Below are positions 1 to 9,977 of a stretch of 64,000 nucleotides of DNA, one piece after another. Position numbers and translations under genes: made by a program. The stretch is from the NCBI RefSeq assembly GCF_900111875.1, contig NZ_FOJU01000001.1:682001-746000 (forward strand), written 5' to 3'. This DNA comes from Poseidonocella pacifica (GTDB lineage: Bacteria > Pseudomonadota > Alphaproteobacteria > Rhodobacterales > Rhodobacteraceae). The stretch's first letter is position 1; every line of letters begins with the position of its first letter. The notes under the pieces were generated by a model that made no database searches, was not told the origin of the DNA, and saw nothing but the letters and a program-made list of their open reading frames with translations.

Positions 1-1
1 G

Positions 2-70
2 CGCACCGGAGAGGTGGAACAGGTCGAGGGCACCACATCGGAAGAAGTTGCCGATCCAGCGGGCGACTGA
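2..70 (+). CDS. 3' end of an unidentified gene (partial)
   Basis: An open frame from the window edge encodes an acidic tail (RTGEVEQVEGTTSEEVADPAGD) and stops with TGA at 68-70, about 130 bases before the malate synthase start and on the same strand. The composition fits a disordered C-terminus, but only 22 codons are visible, so neither the gene nor its reality can be proven. It could equally be a chance frame. Confidence 0.35.
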   Translation, partial: RTGEVEQVEGTTSEEVADPAGD

Positions 71-199
71 CCAGACGCTGCGCAAAACGTGGGTTGGGGG
101 CAAGAATATTACGCCCCCAATCAGAACGGCGGTTGCCTATCGGAAACAGGCATCCTAAACCGGCATGCGATTGTATGCTATTGCGAGGGAGCGGATGCC

Positions 200-2338
200 A
201 TGACCGGCCGGATCGACAAACACGGGCTGCAGGTTGACGTGCAGTTGGCGGAGTTCATCACCGACAAGGTGCTGCCGGGAACCGGCGTGGAGGCGGATGC
301 CTTCTGGAAGGGTTTTTCCGACCTCGCGCATACCTACGGGCCCAAAACGGCCGAACTGCTGGAGGTGCGTGAAACGCTCCAGAAGCAGATTGACGACTGG
401 CACATTGCGCATCGCGACCAACCCCACGATCACGAAGCCTACAAGACGTTTCTTCAGGAAATCGGGTATCTCGTTCCCGAGGGGCCAGACTTCGAGATCG
501 AGACCAAGAATGTCGATCCGGAGGTCGCCACGATCCCGGGGCCGCAGCTTGTCGTTCCGGTGACCAACGCGCGCTATTCGCTCAACGCCGCGAATGGCCG
601 TTGGGGCAGCCTGTACGACTGTCTCTATGGTACCGATGCCATGGGATCCCCGGCACCCAAGGGAGGCTATGACAAGGGCCGCGGCGCGCGGGTCGTGGCA
701 CGGGCGCGGGTGTTTCTCGATGACGCATTCCCCATTGAGGGTGCGAGCCACGCGGATGTGCGGCGCTATCATATCCGCGACGGCGCGCTTTTGGTGGATG
801 ACAAGCCGCTCATGCAGCCGGAGAAGTTCGTCGGCTATCGCGGCAATCCCAAGGCGCCCGATTCCGTCCTGCTGAAAAGCAACAGTCTTCATGTCGAACT
901 GGTCTTTGACCGGGCGCATTTCATGGGGTCGCGCGATCAGGCGGCCTTGGCCGAAGTGCGGATGGAAAGCGCCATCACCTCGATCATGGATTGCGAGGAT
1001 TCCGTTGCCTGCGTCGATGCCGAGGACAAGGTCCTTGCCTACGACAACTGGCTCGGCCTGATGAAGGGCGATCTGGAGGACACATTCGAAAAGGGCGGTA
1101 AGAGCGTCACGCGAAAGTTGGCCGAGGACCGCACCTTTACCGCGCCGGACGGCGGCACGCTGACGGTCAAGGGCCGCGCGCTCATGTGGGTCCGCAACGT
1201 CGGTTTGCTCATGACCAATCCCGCGATCCTCACCCGGGATGGCGGCGAAATCTATGAGCACTTGATGGATGCCGCGATCACCGTTCTCATCGGCATGCAC
1301 GACCTCAAGCGCGAGGGCGGCAACTCTCTCCATGGGTCGATCTACGTGGTGAAGCCAAAGCTGCACGGCCCTGCGGAAACCGCGCTGTCCGATGAGGTCT
1401 TTACCGCGGTCGAAGGCTTCCTTGGATTGCCGCAATATACGGTCAAGCTGGGGATCATGGATGAGGAGCGGCGGACTTCCGTCAACCTCAAGGAATGTAT
1501 TCGTGCTGCAAAGCATCGGTGTGCCTTCATCAACACCGGTTTCCTCGACCGCACCGGGGATGAGATCCATACCTCCATGGAGGCCGGCCCCTTCAGCCGG
1601 AAGGATTTCATCAAGCGCAAGGGCTGGATCGGGGCATACGAGAACCTCAACGTGGACATTGGCCTTGAATGCGGTCTTTCCGGCGTTGCACAGATTGGCA
1701 AGGGCATGTGGGCCATGCCCGACCTGATGGGCGCGATGATGGAGCAGAAGATCGATCACCCCAAGGCCGGCGCCAATACTGCCTGGGTGCCAAGCCCCAC
1801 CGCCGCGACGCTTCACGCGCTGCACTATCACCGGATCGACGTCTTTGCCGTGCAGAAGAAGCTAAAGGCAGGCGGACGGCGCGCCCATGTGGATGGCATC
1901 CTCGAAATCCCGCTTGCGGCATTCCGCAAATGGACCGACGCACAGATCATGCGTGAGGTGGAAAACAACGCGCAGGGAATTCTCGGCTATGTCGTGCGCT
2001 GGATTGATCAGGGCGTCGGGTGCTCCAAGGTGCCTGACATCAATGACGTCGGGCTGATGGAGGATCGGGCAACCTGCCGGATTTCCTCGCAGCACGTTGC
2101 CAACTGGTTGCACCACGGCATCGTCTCCGAAGAACAGGTCATGCAGGCCATGCGCAAGATGGCCGAGGTCGTCGACCGCCAGAATGCGGGAGATGCTGCA
2201 TATAAACCCATGGCTCCGGATTTTGACGAGGTGGCGTTTCAGGCGGCTTGCGATCTCATCTTCAAGGGGCGCGAACTGCCCTCAGGCTATACCGAGCCGG
2301 TGCTGCATGCGCGGCGCCTTGAGTTGAAGGCAGGCTGA
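200..2338 (+). CDS. glcB: Malate synthase G
   Basis: Condenses glyoxylate with acetyl-CoA to malate in the cytoplasm, the second step of the glyoxylate shunt and of glycolate use. The 712-residue length fits isoform G (about 720), not isoform A. Diagnostic stretches are the WVRNVG block with Arg332, the MDEERRT block near 420-426, [24 protein letters not shown], and MEDRAT with Asp622. Cys608 and Asp622 sit at a constant offset from E. coli Cys617 and Asp631. The frame is open back to a GTG at 89, but ATG 200 follows a GAGGGAG ribosome site and gives the family N-terminus. No isocitrate lyase is visible nearby. The glcG-like gene directly downstream mirrors the E. coli glc operon pairing. Confidence 0.96.
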   Translation: MTGRIDKHGLQVDVQLAEFITDKVLPGTGVEADAFWKGFSDLAHTYGPKTAELLEVRETLQKQIDDWHIAHRDQPHDHEAYKTFLQEIGYLVPEGPDFEIETKNVDPEVATIPGPQLVVPVTNARYSLNAANGRWGSLYDCLYGTDAMGSPAPKGGYDKGRGARVVARARVFLDDAFPIEGASHADVRRYHIRDGALLVDDKPLMQPEKFVGYRGNPKAPDSVLLKSNSLHVELVFDRAHFMGSRDQAALAEVRMESAITSIMDCEDSVACVDAEDKVLAYDNWLGLMKGDLEDTFEKGGKSVTRKLAEDRTFTAPDGGTLTVKGRALMWVRNVGLLMTNPAILTRDGGEIYEHLMDAAITVLIGMHDLKREGGNSLHGSIYVVKPKLHGPAETALSDEVFTAVEGFLGLPQYTVKLGIMDEERRTSVNLKECIRAAKHRCAFINTGFLDRTGDEIHTSMEAGPFSRKDFIKRKGWIGAYENLNVDIGLECGLSGVAQIGKGMWAMPDLMGAMMEQKIDHPKAGANTAWVPSPTAATLHALHYHRIDVFAVQKKLKAGGRRAHVDGILEIPLAAFRKWTDAQIMREVENNAQGILGYVVRWIDQGVGCSKVPDINDVGLMEDRATCRISSQHVANWLHHGIVSEEQVMQAMRKMAEVVDRQNAGDAAYKPMAPDFDEVAFQAACDLIFKGRELPSGYTEPVLHARRLELKAG

Positions 2339-2427
2339 AACAAACGGGCATGAGGCGGCCGGTGCCCCAGAGGGAGCGCCAGAGCCTCGTGCCCGAACCA
2401 AGATTCAAAGAGAAGAGGGAGGCTCAA

Positions 2428-2856
2428 ATGGCATCTGTGACACTGAACAAGGCGCGGACAATCATCCGCAAGACGCTGGCCAAGGCGCGGGAAATGGAAC
2501 TGAAGCCGCTCTCGGTGGTGGTCCTCGACGCCGGAGGTCACGTCATCGCCTTTGAAAAAGAAGACGGTGCCAGCCCGGGGCGTTTCCCCATTGCTCATGG
2601 CAAAGCCTATGGCGCCGTAATGCTGGGGTTGCCGGGATCGGCCCAGATGGCGCGCGCCGAGAGCCAAGCCTACTTCATGGCGGCGGTCAACGGCGTGTTC
2701 GGCGGTCAGGTCATCCCCGTTCCCGGCGGTGTTCTGCTCAAGGACAAGCGCGGCGCGGTTATCGGTGCGGTCGGCGCGACCGGAGATACGTCCGACAACG
2801 ATGCTGCTGCTGCTATGGCGGGCATTGAGCTTGCTGGATACACCGGAGAGGCTTAA
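2428..2856 (+). CDS. glcG: GlcG/HbpS family protein (DUF336)
   Basis: A 142-residue single-domain protein of the GlcG/HbpS family. Typical features are VVVLDAGGHVIAFEKEDGA, a GKAYGAVMLG helix segment, and the closing VPGGVLLKDKRGAVIGAVGATGDTSDNDAAAA block. Family members have been linked to haem or corrinoid binding, and in E. coli glcG lies in the glycolate operon beside malate synthase G. The exact role is unknown. ATG 2428 was chosen because it follows the strong GAGGGAGG site; the frame opens earlier at 2350 but that stretch does not look like family sequence. It lies 89 bases after glcB on the same strand, so co-transcription is likely. Confidence 0.88.
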   Translation: MASVTLNKARTIIRKTLAKAREMELKPLSVVVLDAGGHVIAFEKEDGASPGRFPIAHGKAYGAVMLGLPGSAQMARAESQAYFMAAVNGVFGGQVIPVPGGVLLKDKRGAVIGAVGATGDTSDNDAAAAMAGIELAGYTGEA

Positions 2857-2917
2857 GCCCTCTTTTGCCTTTCGATGCGATCCCCTATCTTGAGTGCCAA
2901 GCAACGAGAGGTAGAGG

Positions 2918-3694
2918 ATGACACGTCCCGTCGTCGGCATCATCGGCAATCAGTATCTTATCAACAACGAGTATCCTGCCCATGCGGGCGGGACCATGAA
3001 CTCCGAAGCGGTGGCCTGTGTCTCGGGATGCATGCCGATGCTTGTCCCGGCGGACCCGCGGTTCGTTTCGGTGCAGGAGTTGATGGCGCTCTGTGATGGT
3101 TTTCTCTTTACCGGCGGGCGACCGAACGTGCACCCCGAAGAATACGGCGAGGCGGCGACCGAGGCGCATGGCGCTTTTGACCGGGCGCGTGACGCCATTG
3201 CCCTGCCGCTCATCCGGGCTTGTGTTGATCGGGGGCAACCCATCCTCGGGATCTGCCGGGGGTTTCAGGAGGTCAACGTGGCGATGGGCGGCTCGCTCTA
3301 TCCCGAAATCCGGGACCTTCCGGGACGCATGAACCACCGCATGCCGCCCAACGGGACACTGGAAGAGAAGTTCGCGCTGCGCCATCCCGTACGCTTTACC
3401 GAAGGCGGGGCCTTTCACGATTTGATGGGCGCAACGGAGGTGTTGACCAACACGCTGCACGGGCAGGGGATCAAGGAGCCCGGCAAACGGATCGTCGTTG
3501 ATGGCCATGCACCCGACGGTACGCCGGAGGCAATTTATGTCGACGGGGCGCCGGGCTTTACCATGTCGGTTCAGTGGCATCCTGAATGGGATGCGGCCAG
3601 CGATCCCGTGTCCCGTCCGCTCTTCGCTGCCTTTGGTGACGCGGTGAAACGGTGGGCGCACGGGGATCGGCCGACGGCGCGCCTCACGGCCTGA
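2918..3694 (+). CDS. Gamma-glutamyl-gamma-aminobutyrate hydrolase family (peptidase C26)
   Basis: Class I glutamine-amidotransferase fold of the PuuD type, hydrolysing gamma-glutamyl amides. The visible triad is Cys113 in the nucleophile elbow GICRGFQ, and His221 and Glu223 in QWHPEW. The LFTGGRPNVHPEEY loop near 64-76 is typical of C26 enzymes. At 258 residues it is full length, and the start follows GAGAGGTAGAGG. It is 61 bases after glcG on the same strand. PuuD acts in putrescine breakdown, but no other puu gene is near, so the substrate is open: gamma-glutamyl-GABA or another glutamyl amide. Confidence 0.88.
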   Translation: MTRPVVGIIGNQYLINNEYPAHAGGTMNSEAVACVSGCMPMLVPADPRFVSVQELMALCDGFLFTGGRPNVHPEEYGEAATEAHGAFDRARDAIALPLIRACVDRGQPILGICRGFQEVNVAMGGSLYPEIRDLPGRMNHRMPPNGTLEEKFALRHPVRFTEGGAFHDLMGATEVLTNTLHGQGIKEPGKRIVVDGHAPDGTPEAIYVDGAPGFTMSVQWHPEWDAASDPVSRPLFAAFGDAVKRWAHGDRPTARLTA

Positions 3695-3697
3695 GCA

Positions 3698-4891
3698 TCA
3701 CGTTACGGCGGCTTTGCGGCGATACTCCGGAGTGTCCCACAGGCGTTCGGAGATCACCGTTCCGATTTCGCTCGCCGCGCGTGAGATATCCTCGGATGAC
3801 AGGTATAGCGGCGTGATGCCGAACCGCATGATATCGGGCGCGCGGAAATCGCCGATGACCCTGCGCGCAATCAGCGCCTGAATGGCGGCGTAACCCTCAG
3901 TGAACCTGAAAGAGACCTGTGCGCCCCTCGCGGCAGGATCCCGAGGGGAGGCAAGCTCCAGCATCGGAGCGTGTTGCGCGACCTCCGCTATGAATTGCTC
4001 CGACAGCGCGATACGGGCCTCGTCCAGCGCGGGCATATCAACCTGATCCCAGACGTCCAGCGCGGTTTCAAGAGCGGCCATCTGCAGAACGGGGGGCGTG
4101 CCCACCCGCATTCGCGCGATGCCGGGGGCGGGCCTGTAGGCAGGTTCAAACGCAAAGGGGGCGTCATGCCCAAGCCATCCGGCAAGAGCGGGCTCGACCA
4201 CTTCGGCGTGCTCCGGAGCGACATAGATGAAGGCCGGCGCGCCGGGACCACCGTTCAGGAACTTGTAGGTGCAACCCACCGCGAAATCCGCCTTTCCGCC
4301 CGACACATCCACGGGGAACGCACCCGCCGAATGCGCCAGATCCCACAGAGCAAGCGCGCCTACCGAATGTGCCTTGGCCGTCAGATGCGGCATATCGTGA
4401 CGCCGTCCGGTGCGGTAATCCACCTCCGTCAGCATGGTCACGGCGACCTCATACGTTATTGCGGCTTCGACCTCTTCGGGGGCGACGATCCGCAATTCGT
4501 GCGTGCCCCCCATCGCGCGGATCAATCCTTGGGCCATATAGAGGTCCGAGGGAAAATTTCCGCTATCGCTGAGGATGACCTTGCGTTCGGGGCGCAGCGC
4601 GAGGGCGGCGGCCAGCGCCTGATAGACCTTAACCGAGAGCGTATCGCCAAGGACCGTGTGCCCCGGCTCCGCCCCGATCAGCCGGCCTATGCGATCCCCA
4701 AGCCGTGCGGGCTGATCCATCCAGCCCGCCTTGTTCCACCCGGTAATGAGCATGTCGCCCCATTCCGCGGCGATGGTCTGGTCAAGCCGTGCGCGTGCGG
4801 CGCGCGGCATCGGCCCCAAGGAATTGCCGTCGAGATAGACGGTTCCGTCGGGCAGGTGGAATTGGCTGCGGGTTGCTGCGAAATCGGTCAT
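3698..4891 (-). CDS. kynU: Kynureninase
   Basis: PLP-dependent aminotransferase-fold enzyme cleaving kynurenine to anthranilate and alanine in tryptophan degradation. The 397-residue protein carries YLDGNSLGP at 19-27, ITGWNKAGWMDQPARLGDRIG near 49-68, DLAHSAGAFPVD at 184-195, and the PLP-binding Lys210 in CTYKFLNGGPGAPAF. The start follows GAGGAGCG. It is convergent with the C26 hydrolase, with only three bases between stops. No tryptophan dioxygenase or kynurenine formamidase lies beside it, so the pathway is split in this genome or scavenges kynurenine. Confidence 0.95.
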   Translation of the reverse strand: MTDFAATRSQFHLPDGTVYLDGNSLGPMPRAARARLDQTIAAEWGDMLITGWNKAGWMDQPARLGDRIGRLIGAEPGHTVLGDTLSVKVYQALAAALALRPERKVILSDSGNFPSDLYMAQGLIRAMGGTHELRIVAPEEVEAAITYEVAVTMLTEVDYRTGRRHDMPHLTAKAHSVGALALWDLAHSAGAFPVDVSGGKADFAVGCTYKFLNGGPGAPAFIYVAPEHAEVVEPALAGWLGHDAPFAFEPAYRPAPGIARMRVGTPPVLQMAALETALDVWDQVDMPALDEARIALSEQFIAEVAQHAPMLELASPRDPAARGAQVSFRFTEGYAAIQALIARRVIGDFRAPDIMRFGITPLYLSSEDISRAASEIGTVISERLWDTPEYRRKAAVT

Positions 4892-5238
4892 GAACGCTCC
4901 TCTGTCGGGTTTCCCTTAGCGGGAGACAGCGGGCCGATGCAACGCGGCAAAACGCGATTCGGACAGGAGTTTGGATGCAGCTGCACACGGCGCGCGACCG
5001 GCCCATTCGCATACCGGGGCATACAGTTCATCGCGATTTCCAATCGGAAACAGTGACAAAAGAGCGCAATAAAATCTGTAATTTACGACCTTTGGCGCAA
5101 TAATCGAGAAGGCTGTTTATCTCCGCTGCGAGCTATGCTCTATCCGAGGGCAGCGCCTTGTGAGCGAAACCGCGACAAGGTAGAAAACTCGGGCCGGCTT
5201 GACGCCGGGTAACGTTCTGACGTGAGGGGGACGGTCAT
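4892..5238. promoter_or_regulatory. Divergent kynU / pntA control region
   Basis: This 347-base gene-free stretch separates the divergent kynU and pntA genes. It contains an AT-rich patch at about 5035-5120 in an otherwise G+C-rich region. Inside are a small inverted repeat (TTTCC-AATC-GGAAA, 5037-5050) and a direct repeat GCGCAATAA at 5064-5072 and 5095-5103, whose starts are 31 bases apart (about three helical turns). No convincing pair of -35/-10 boxes stands out. A GTGAGGGGGA ribosome site at 5222-5231 serves pntA. Confidence 0.5.
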
Positions 5239-6813
5239 TTGAGAATCGGAACGCCTAGAGAGGTGCTTCAGGGAGAGGCGCGCGTGGCAATGACGCCAGA
5301 CAGCGCGCTTCAACTACAGAAATTGGGGTACGACTGCGCGATAGAGAGCGGAGCGGGCGACCGCGCGGGCTTCACCGACGCAGCCTATGCCGCCGCAGGG
5401 GTCGAGGTTGTCGGCTCGACGGCCGAGCTTTGGGAAAGCTCTGACATCATCGCCAAGGTCCGCCCGCCCACCGAAGAAGAAGTCGGATATCTCAGCAGTG
5501 ACAAGACGCTGATTTCCTTCTTCTATCCGGCGTCCAATGAAAATCTGATGCAGCTTGCGGCCGACAAGGGCGCCTCCGTCGTCGCGATGGACATGGTGCC
5601 CCGGATCTCGCGCGCGCAAAAGATGGATGCGCTGTCGTCCATGGCCAATATCGCAGGCTATCGCGCGGTCATCGAGGCGGGCAACAATTTCGGCCGGTTC
5701 TTCACCGGTCAGATCACAGCCGCGGGCAAGGTTCCTCCGGCGAAAGTGCTGATCGTCGGTGCTGGTGTTGCGGGTCTTGCCGCGATCGGGACATCGACGT
5801 CACTTGGCGCGATCACCTATGCCTTTGACGTGCGCCCCGAAGTGGCGGAGCAGGTCGAGTCCATGGGGGCAGAGTTCGTCTATCTGGACTTCGAGGAAGA
5901 ACAGACGGACGGCGCATCGAGCGGTGGCTATGCCGCCGTCTCAAGCCCGGAGTTCCGCGAGGCCCAACTTGCCAAGTTCCGCGAACTGGCGCCAGAGATG
6001 GACATCGTGATCACGACCGCGCTGATCCCCAACCGCGAGGCGCCCGAGCTCTGGACCGAGGACATGGTCAAGGCCATGAAGCCCGGATCGGTGATCGTCG
6101 ACCTCGCCGCCGAGCGTGGGGGCAACTGCAAGCTGACCGTCAAGGACGAGAAGTTCGTGACCGAGAACGGCGTGACCATCATTGGCTACACCGATTTCCC
6201 GTCGCGCATGGCAACGCAATCCTCGACGCTCTATTCGACCAACATCCGCCATCTGATGACCGACCTGACGCCCGAAAAGGACGGCATGCCGGTGCACAAC
6301 ATGGAGGACGACGTGATCCGGGGCGCGACAATCGCCCACGCCAATGAGATCACGTTCCCGCCGCCACCGCCCAAGGTCAAGGCCATCGCCGCCGCGCCCA
6401 AGAAGGCCGCGGCAAAGGAACTGACCCCCGAAGAGAAGCGCGCGCAAGAAGTCGCCGCGTTCAAGGCGCAGACCAAGCAACAAGTGACGCTTCTGGCAGT
6501 CGGCGGTGCGCTTCTGCTCGGCGTGGGGCTTGTCGCTCCGGCCAGCTTCATGCAGCACTTCATCGTTTTCGTCCTTGCCGTCTTCGTGGGCTTCCAGGTG
6601 ATCTGGGGGGTCTCACACTCCCTGCATACCCCGCTCATGGCTGTGACGAACGCGATCTCGTCCATCATCATTCTGGGGGCGCTGATGCAGATCGGTTCAG
6701 GCTCCTTCCTGGTGATCCTCCTCGCCGCGCTTTCGGTTTTCATGGCCGGGATCAATATCTTCGGCGGCTTCCTCGTGACCCGGCGCATGCTCGCCATGTT
6801 CCAGAAATCGTAA
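5239..6813 (+). CDS. pntA: Proton-translocating NAD(P) transhydrogenase, alpha subunit
   Basis: Alpha subunit of the inner-membrane Re/Si-specific transhydrogenase, which uses proton motive force to move hydride from NADH to NADP+. The N-terminus [20 protein letters not shown] fixes the start at TTG 5239 after a GTGAGGGGGA site. The NAD-binding Rossmann motif [14 protein letters not shown] lies near residue 172, followed by DVRPEVAEQ. Four hydrophobic segments fill about residues 412-520, so this is the undivided E. coli-type alpha chain (524 residues) rather than the split PntAA/PntAB form common in many alphaproteobacteria. pntB follows 12 bases later. The rare TTG start may lower initiation relative to pntB. 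Confidence 0.96.
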   Translation: MRIGTPREVLQGEARVAMTPDSALQLQKLGYDCAIESGAGDRAGFTDAAYAAAGVEVVGSTAELWESSDIIAKVRPPTEEEVGYLSSDKTLISFFYPASNENLMQLAADKGASVVAMDMVPRISRAQKMDALSSMANIAGYRAVIEAGNNFGRFFTGQITAAGKVPPAKVLIVGAGVAGLAAIGTSTSLGAITYAFDVRPEVAEQVESMGAEFVYLDFEEEQTDGASSGGYAAVSSPEFREAQLAKFRELAPEMDIVITTALIPNREAPELWTEDMVKAMKPGSVIVDLAAERGGNCKLTVKDEKFVTENGVTIIGYTDFPSRMATQSSTLYSTNIRHLMTDLTPEKDGMPVHNMEDDVIRGATIAHANEITFPPPPPKVKAIAAAPKKAAAKELTPEEKRAQEVAAFKAQTKQQVTLLAVGGALLLGVGLVAPASFMQHFIVFVLAVFVGFQVIWGVSHSLHTPLMAVTNAISSIIILGALMQIGSGSFLVILLAALSVFMAGINIFGGFLVTRRMLAMFQKS

Positions 6814-6825
6814 GGAGGTCAGGAA

Positions 6826-8259
6826 ATGGATTTTGGTTTTACAACAGCGGCTTATGTTGTCGCAGCGGTCCTGTTCATCCTGTCTCTTGGTGGGTTGTCC
6901 GGGCAGGAAAGCGCAAAACGCGCGGTCTGGTACGGGATCGTGGGGATGGGCCTTGCGGTCTTTGCCACGCTGATCGGACCGGGATCGGGGCTCTGGCTTC
7001 TCTCGGTGCTGCTCATCGCGGCCGGTGGTGCCATCGGCTTTGTCGTGGCGACCCGCGTTCAAATGACGGAAATGCCGCAACTCGTCGCGGCGATGCACTC
7101 CCTCGTGGGTCTCGCGGCGGTGTTTGTCGGCTATAACGCCCACATCGAGCTTGCCCGCGTTCTTGCGATGGATGACACGGCGCGCCTCACGCTTGATGGG
7201 TTCGCGGGGCTTCTCGCACACAAGTCGTCGGTCGAAATCTCGATCCTTCGGGTTGAGCTTTTCCTCGGTGTGTTCATCGGAGCTGTGACGTTCACCGGGT
7301 CGGTCGTTGCTTATGGCAAGCTGGCGGGCAAGGTGTCGTCGGCCGCGACCAAGCTGCCCGGCGGTCACATGCTCAACGCCGCCGCGGCGGGCCTCTCGGT
7401 GCTCAGCCTGATCTGGTACTTCAACACCGGCGGTTTCTTCCCGCTCTTCCTGATGACGCTCTTCGCGCTCTTCATCGGGTACCACCTGATCATGGGGATC
7501 GGCGGCGCGGACATGCCCGTGGTTGTCTCGATGCTCAACAGCTACTCCGGCTGGGCCGCGGCGGCGATCGGCTTCTCGCTTGGCAACGATCTGCTGATCG
7601 TGGTCGGTGCGTTGGTCGGCTCCTCGGGTGCGATCCTGTCCTACATCATGTGCAAGGCCATGAACCGCAGCTTCGTCTCCGTCATCCTCGGCGGCTTCGG
7701 CGGTGCGTCAGGTCCGGCGATGGAGGTTGAGGGGGAACAGATCGCAATTGATGCCGACGGCGTGGCGACTGCGCTCGAAGAGGCCGACAGCGTGATCATC
7801 ATCCCCGGATACGGCATGGCGGTGGCGCAGGCACAGCAGTCGGTTTCCGAACTGACCAAGCGGCTTCGCGCCAAGGGCAAGAACGTCCGTTTCGCGATCC
7901 ACCCGGTCGCAGGCCGGCTTCCCGGGCACATGAACGTGCTGCTGGCCGAAGCCAAGGTGCCGTACGATATCGTGCTGGAGATGGACGAGATCAACGACGA
8001 CTTCCCCGACACTGACGTGGTCATCGTGATCGGTTCGAACGACATCGTGAACCCGGCCGCCCAAGACGATCCCAACAGCCCCATTGCCGGGATGCCGGTT
8101 CTGGAATGCTGGAAGGCCAAGCAGGTCTTCGTCTCCAAGCGGGGGCAGGGCACGGGCTATTCCGGGATCGAGAACCCGCTGTTCTTCAAGGACAATACGC
8201 GGATGTTCTACGGCGATGCCAAGAAGTCTCTCGACGACTTGCTCTCCAAGATCTCCTGA
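6826..8259 (+). CDS. pntB: Proton-translocating NAD(P) transhydrogenase, beta subunit
   Basis: Beta subunit, 477 residues, following pntA after 12 bases with a strong AAGGAGGT site. The first ~290 residues form a multi-span membrane domain. The C-terminal NADP(H)-binding domain III carries [57 protein letters not shown] and the closing [25 protein letters not shown] block. It works with PntA as an alpha2-beta2 complex in the cytoplasmic membrane. Confidence 0.97.
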   Translation: MDFGFTTAAYVVAAVLFILSLGGLSGQESAKRAVWYGIVGMGLAVFATLIGPGSGLWLLSVLLIAAGGAIGFVVATRVQMTEMPQLVAAMHSLVGLAAVFVGYNAHIELARVLAMDDTARLTLDGFAGLLAHKSSVEISILRVELFLGVFIGAVTFTGSVVAYGKLAGKVSSAATKLPGGHMLNAAAAGLSVLSLIWYFNTGGFFPLFLMTLFALFIGYHLIMGIGGADMPVVVSMLNSYSGWAAAAIGFSLGNDLLIVVGALVGSSGAILSYIMCKAMNRSFVSVILGGFGGASGPAMEVEGEQIAIDADGVATALEEADSVIIIPGYGMAVAQAQQSVSELTKRLRAKGKNVRFAIHPVAGRLPGHMNVLLAEAKVPYDIVLEMDEINDDFPDTDVVIVIGSNDIVNPAAQDDPNSPIAGMPVLECWKAKQVFVSKRGQGTGYSGIENPLFFKDNTRMFYGDAKKSLDDLLSKIS

Positions 8260-8267
8260 ATACAAAA

Positions 8268-8290
8268 AGGGCGGCCCGGCGGGCCGCCCT
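8268..8290 (-). terminator. Intrinsic terminator, minus-strand orientation
   Basis: A perfect 10-base-pair stem (AGGGCGGCCC / GGGCCGCCCT) with a GGC loop lies eight bases after the pntB stop. Read on the minus strand it is followed by TTTTTG, a proper T-tract, so it best serves the small gene at 8351-8509. On the plus strand the tail is CGTCGTTTCC, so termination of pntAB would be weaker. Confidence 0.75.
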
Positions 8291-8306
8291 CGTCGTTTCC
8301 GCGGGT

Positions 8307-8380
8307 GGTATTTCTAGCCCGTGACGTTCGGCGCGCAGCGTTCGGTATTTCTAGCCCGTGACGTTCGGCACGCAGCGTTC
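8307..8380. repeat. 37-bp tandem duplication at the end of a small gene
   Basis: Positions 8307-8343 and 8344-8380 are the same 37-base unit with one mismatch (G at 8333, A at 8370). The second copy contains the last codons and the stop of the minus-strand gene at 8351-8509. The first copy lies just past that stop and repeats the ending in a different frame, because 37 is not a multiple of three. It looks like a recent slippage or duplication event. Confidence 0.85.
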
Positions 8381-8509
8381 GGTATCCGAATCCCAGACAT
8401 TGCCGCTTGTGCACGACATCGCCTGCTCGCTATGGGCGGGGCAGGCAGAGAGCGCCGCAGCCGGTCCAAGCGCGAGCAACGACGCGGCGATGAGGGCATA
8501 AATCTTCAT
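8351..8509 (-). CDS. Small secreted cysteine-containing protein, unknown function
   Basis: A 52-residue protein with a clear signal peptide: MKIYALIAASLLALG followed by an Ala-rich cleavage region. The mature part is about 30 residues (SACPAHSEQAMSCTS...RCVPNVTG) with three Cys spaced as in small disulfide or chitin-binding-like peptides. The start at 8509 has AGGGAG nine bases upstream; an ATG two codons earlier (8515) sits too close to that site. It lies 88 bases downstream of purB on the same strand and ends before the terminator at 8268-8290. I do not recognise a named family with certainty; export to the periplasm is inferred. Confidence 0.7.
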   Translation of the reverse strand: MKIYALIAASLLALGPAAALSACPAHSEQAMSCTSGNVWDSDTERCVPNVTG

Positions 8510-8597
8510 AGGCATGGTCTCCCTGAAATCTATCTCTGCCCCCATGCTATCACGAAACGTCGTTGCCGCAAAACGCAGGGTTGATCCGCCGGCGACC

Positions 8598-9902
8598 TCA
8601 GTCGCCAAAGACGCGTGCGAAGATCGTGTCGACGTGCTTGGTGTGATACCCCAGATCGAACTTCTCGTTGATTTCGTCCTCGGTAAGCGCCGCGCGGACT
8701 TCTTCATCGGCAAGCAACTCTTCACGGAAGTCGGTGCGGTGATCCCAGACCTTCATCGCATTTCGCTGAACCAGCCGATAGGCATCCTCACGCGATACGC
8801 CTGCTTGCGTCAGAGCGAGAAGGACACGCTGCGACATCACAAGGCCCGGGAACTTGTTCATGTTGTCCAGCATGTTCTGCGGATAGACCAACAGCTTGTC
8901 GATGACCCCTGTCAGGCGGTGCAGGGCGAAATCGAGTGTGATCGTCGTATCGGGGCCAATGTTGCGCTCCACCGATGAGTGCGAGATGTCACGCTCATGC
9001 CAGAGAGCCACGTTTTCCATGGCGGGAACCACGGCCATTCGGACAAGCCGCGCAAGACCGGTGAGGTTCTCGGTCAGAACCGGGTTTTTCTTGTGTGGCA
9101 TGGCCGAGGAGCCTTTTTGCCCCATGGAAAAGAACTCGGCCGCTTCGAGCACTTCCGTCCGCTGCATGTGGCGGATTTCCGTGGCAACGTTTTCAATGGA
9201 AGACGCGACAACACCCAGAGTCGCGAAGAAGGCCGCATGACGATCACGCGGAATGACCTGCGTGCTGATGGGCTCGGGGACGAGCCCCAGTTTCTCACAG
9301 ACGTGCTCTTCGACGAAAGGATCGATATTGGCGAAGGTGCCGACAGCCCCAGAGATGGCGCCGGTTGCAATTTCGGCGCGCGCATCGCGAAGGCGGGACA
9401 GGTTGCGATCCATTTCCGCATAGAACCGCGCGAAGGTCAGGCCCATGGTCGTGGGTTCCGCATGGATCCCATGAGAGCGGCCGATGCGGAGGGTATCCTT
9501 ATGCTCCAGCGCGCGGCGCTTGAGCGCGGCGAGCAATCCCTCCATATCCTTGATCAGAATGTCGGAGGCCCGGACGAGTTGCACATTGAACGTGGTATCC
9601 AGCACATCCGACGAGGTCATTCCCTGATGAACGAATCGCGCCTCGTCATTGCCGATGATCTCGGCCAGATGGGTAAGAAATGCGATCACATCGTGTTTGG
9701 TCTCGGCTTCGATCTCATCGATCCTCGCCACGTCGAATTCGACGTCTCTGGCCTTCCAAACGGCTTCTGCATTGGCTTTCGGGATAACTCCGAGCTCTGC
9801 CTGAGCATCGCAGGCATGCGCTTCTATCTCGTACCATATGCGGAATTTTGTCTCGGGAGACCAGATGTTAACCATCTCGGGGCGGGAATAGCGTGGGATC
9901 AT
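8598..9902 (-). CDS. purB: Adenylosuccinate lyase
   Basis: Fumarase/aspartase-superfamily enzyme that removes fumarate from SAICAR and adenylosuccinate in purine synthesis. The 434 residues match the short Bacillus-type PurB length. The superfamily signature GSSAMPHKKNP is at about 264-274, GRSHGIHAEPTT carries His144 and His147, and TSSDVLDT is at 96-103. ATG 9902 (MIPRYSRPEM) follows GGAAGG and matches family N-termini; the frame is open to 9989 without family sequence. Long open frames on the opposite strand here are antisense shadows. Confidence 0.95.
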   Translation of the reverse strand: MIPRYSRPEMVNIWSPETKFRIWYEIEAHACDAQAELGVIPKANAEAVWKARDVEFDVARIDEIEAETKHDVIAFLTHLAEIIGNDEARFVHQGMTSSDVLDTTFNVQLVRASDILIKDMEGLLAALKRRALEHKDTLRIGRSHGIHAEPTTMGLTFARFYAEMDRNLSRLRDARAEIATGAISGAVGTFANIDPFVEEHVCEKLGLVPEPISTQVIPRDRHAAFFATLGVVASSIENVATEIRHMQRTEVLEAAEFFSMGQKGSSAMPHKKNPVLTENLTGLARLVRMAVVPAMENVALWHERDISHSSVERNIGPDTTITLDFALHRLTGVIDKLLVYPQNMLDNMNKFPGLVMSQRVLLALTQAGVSREDAYRLVQRNAMKVWDHRTDFREELLADEEVRAALTEDEINEKFDLGYHTKHVDTIFARVFGD

Positions 9903-9977
9903 GAATCGGCCTTCCGGATTGGGGAACGTCTGGAGCCGGGGTTTAAAAGGTTCAGCGCACGGCGACAAGGTGAGAGC

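Noticed and set aside
155-1831. 558-codon open frame on the minus strand across glcB
   Set aside because: It lies wholly antisense to malate synthase, whose motifs are clear; the translation shows no family features and high-GC DNA often leaves such frames open.
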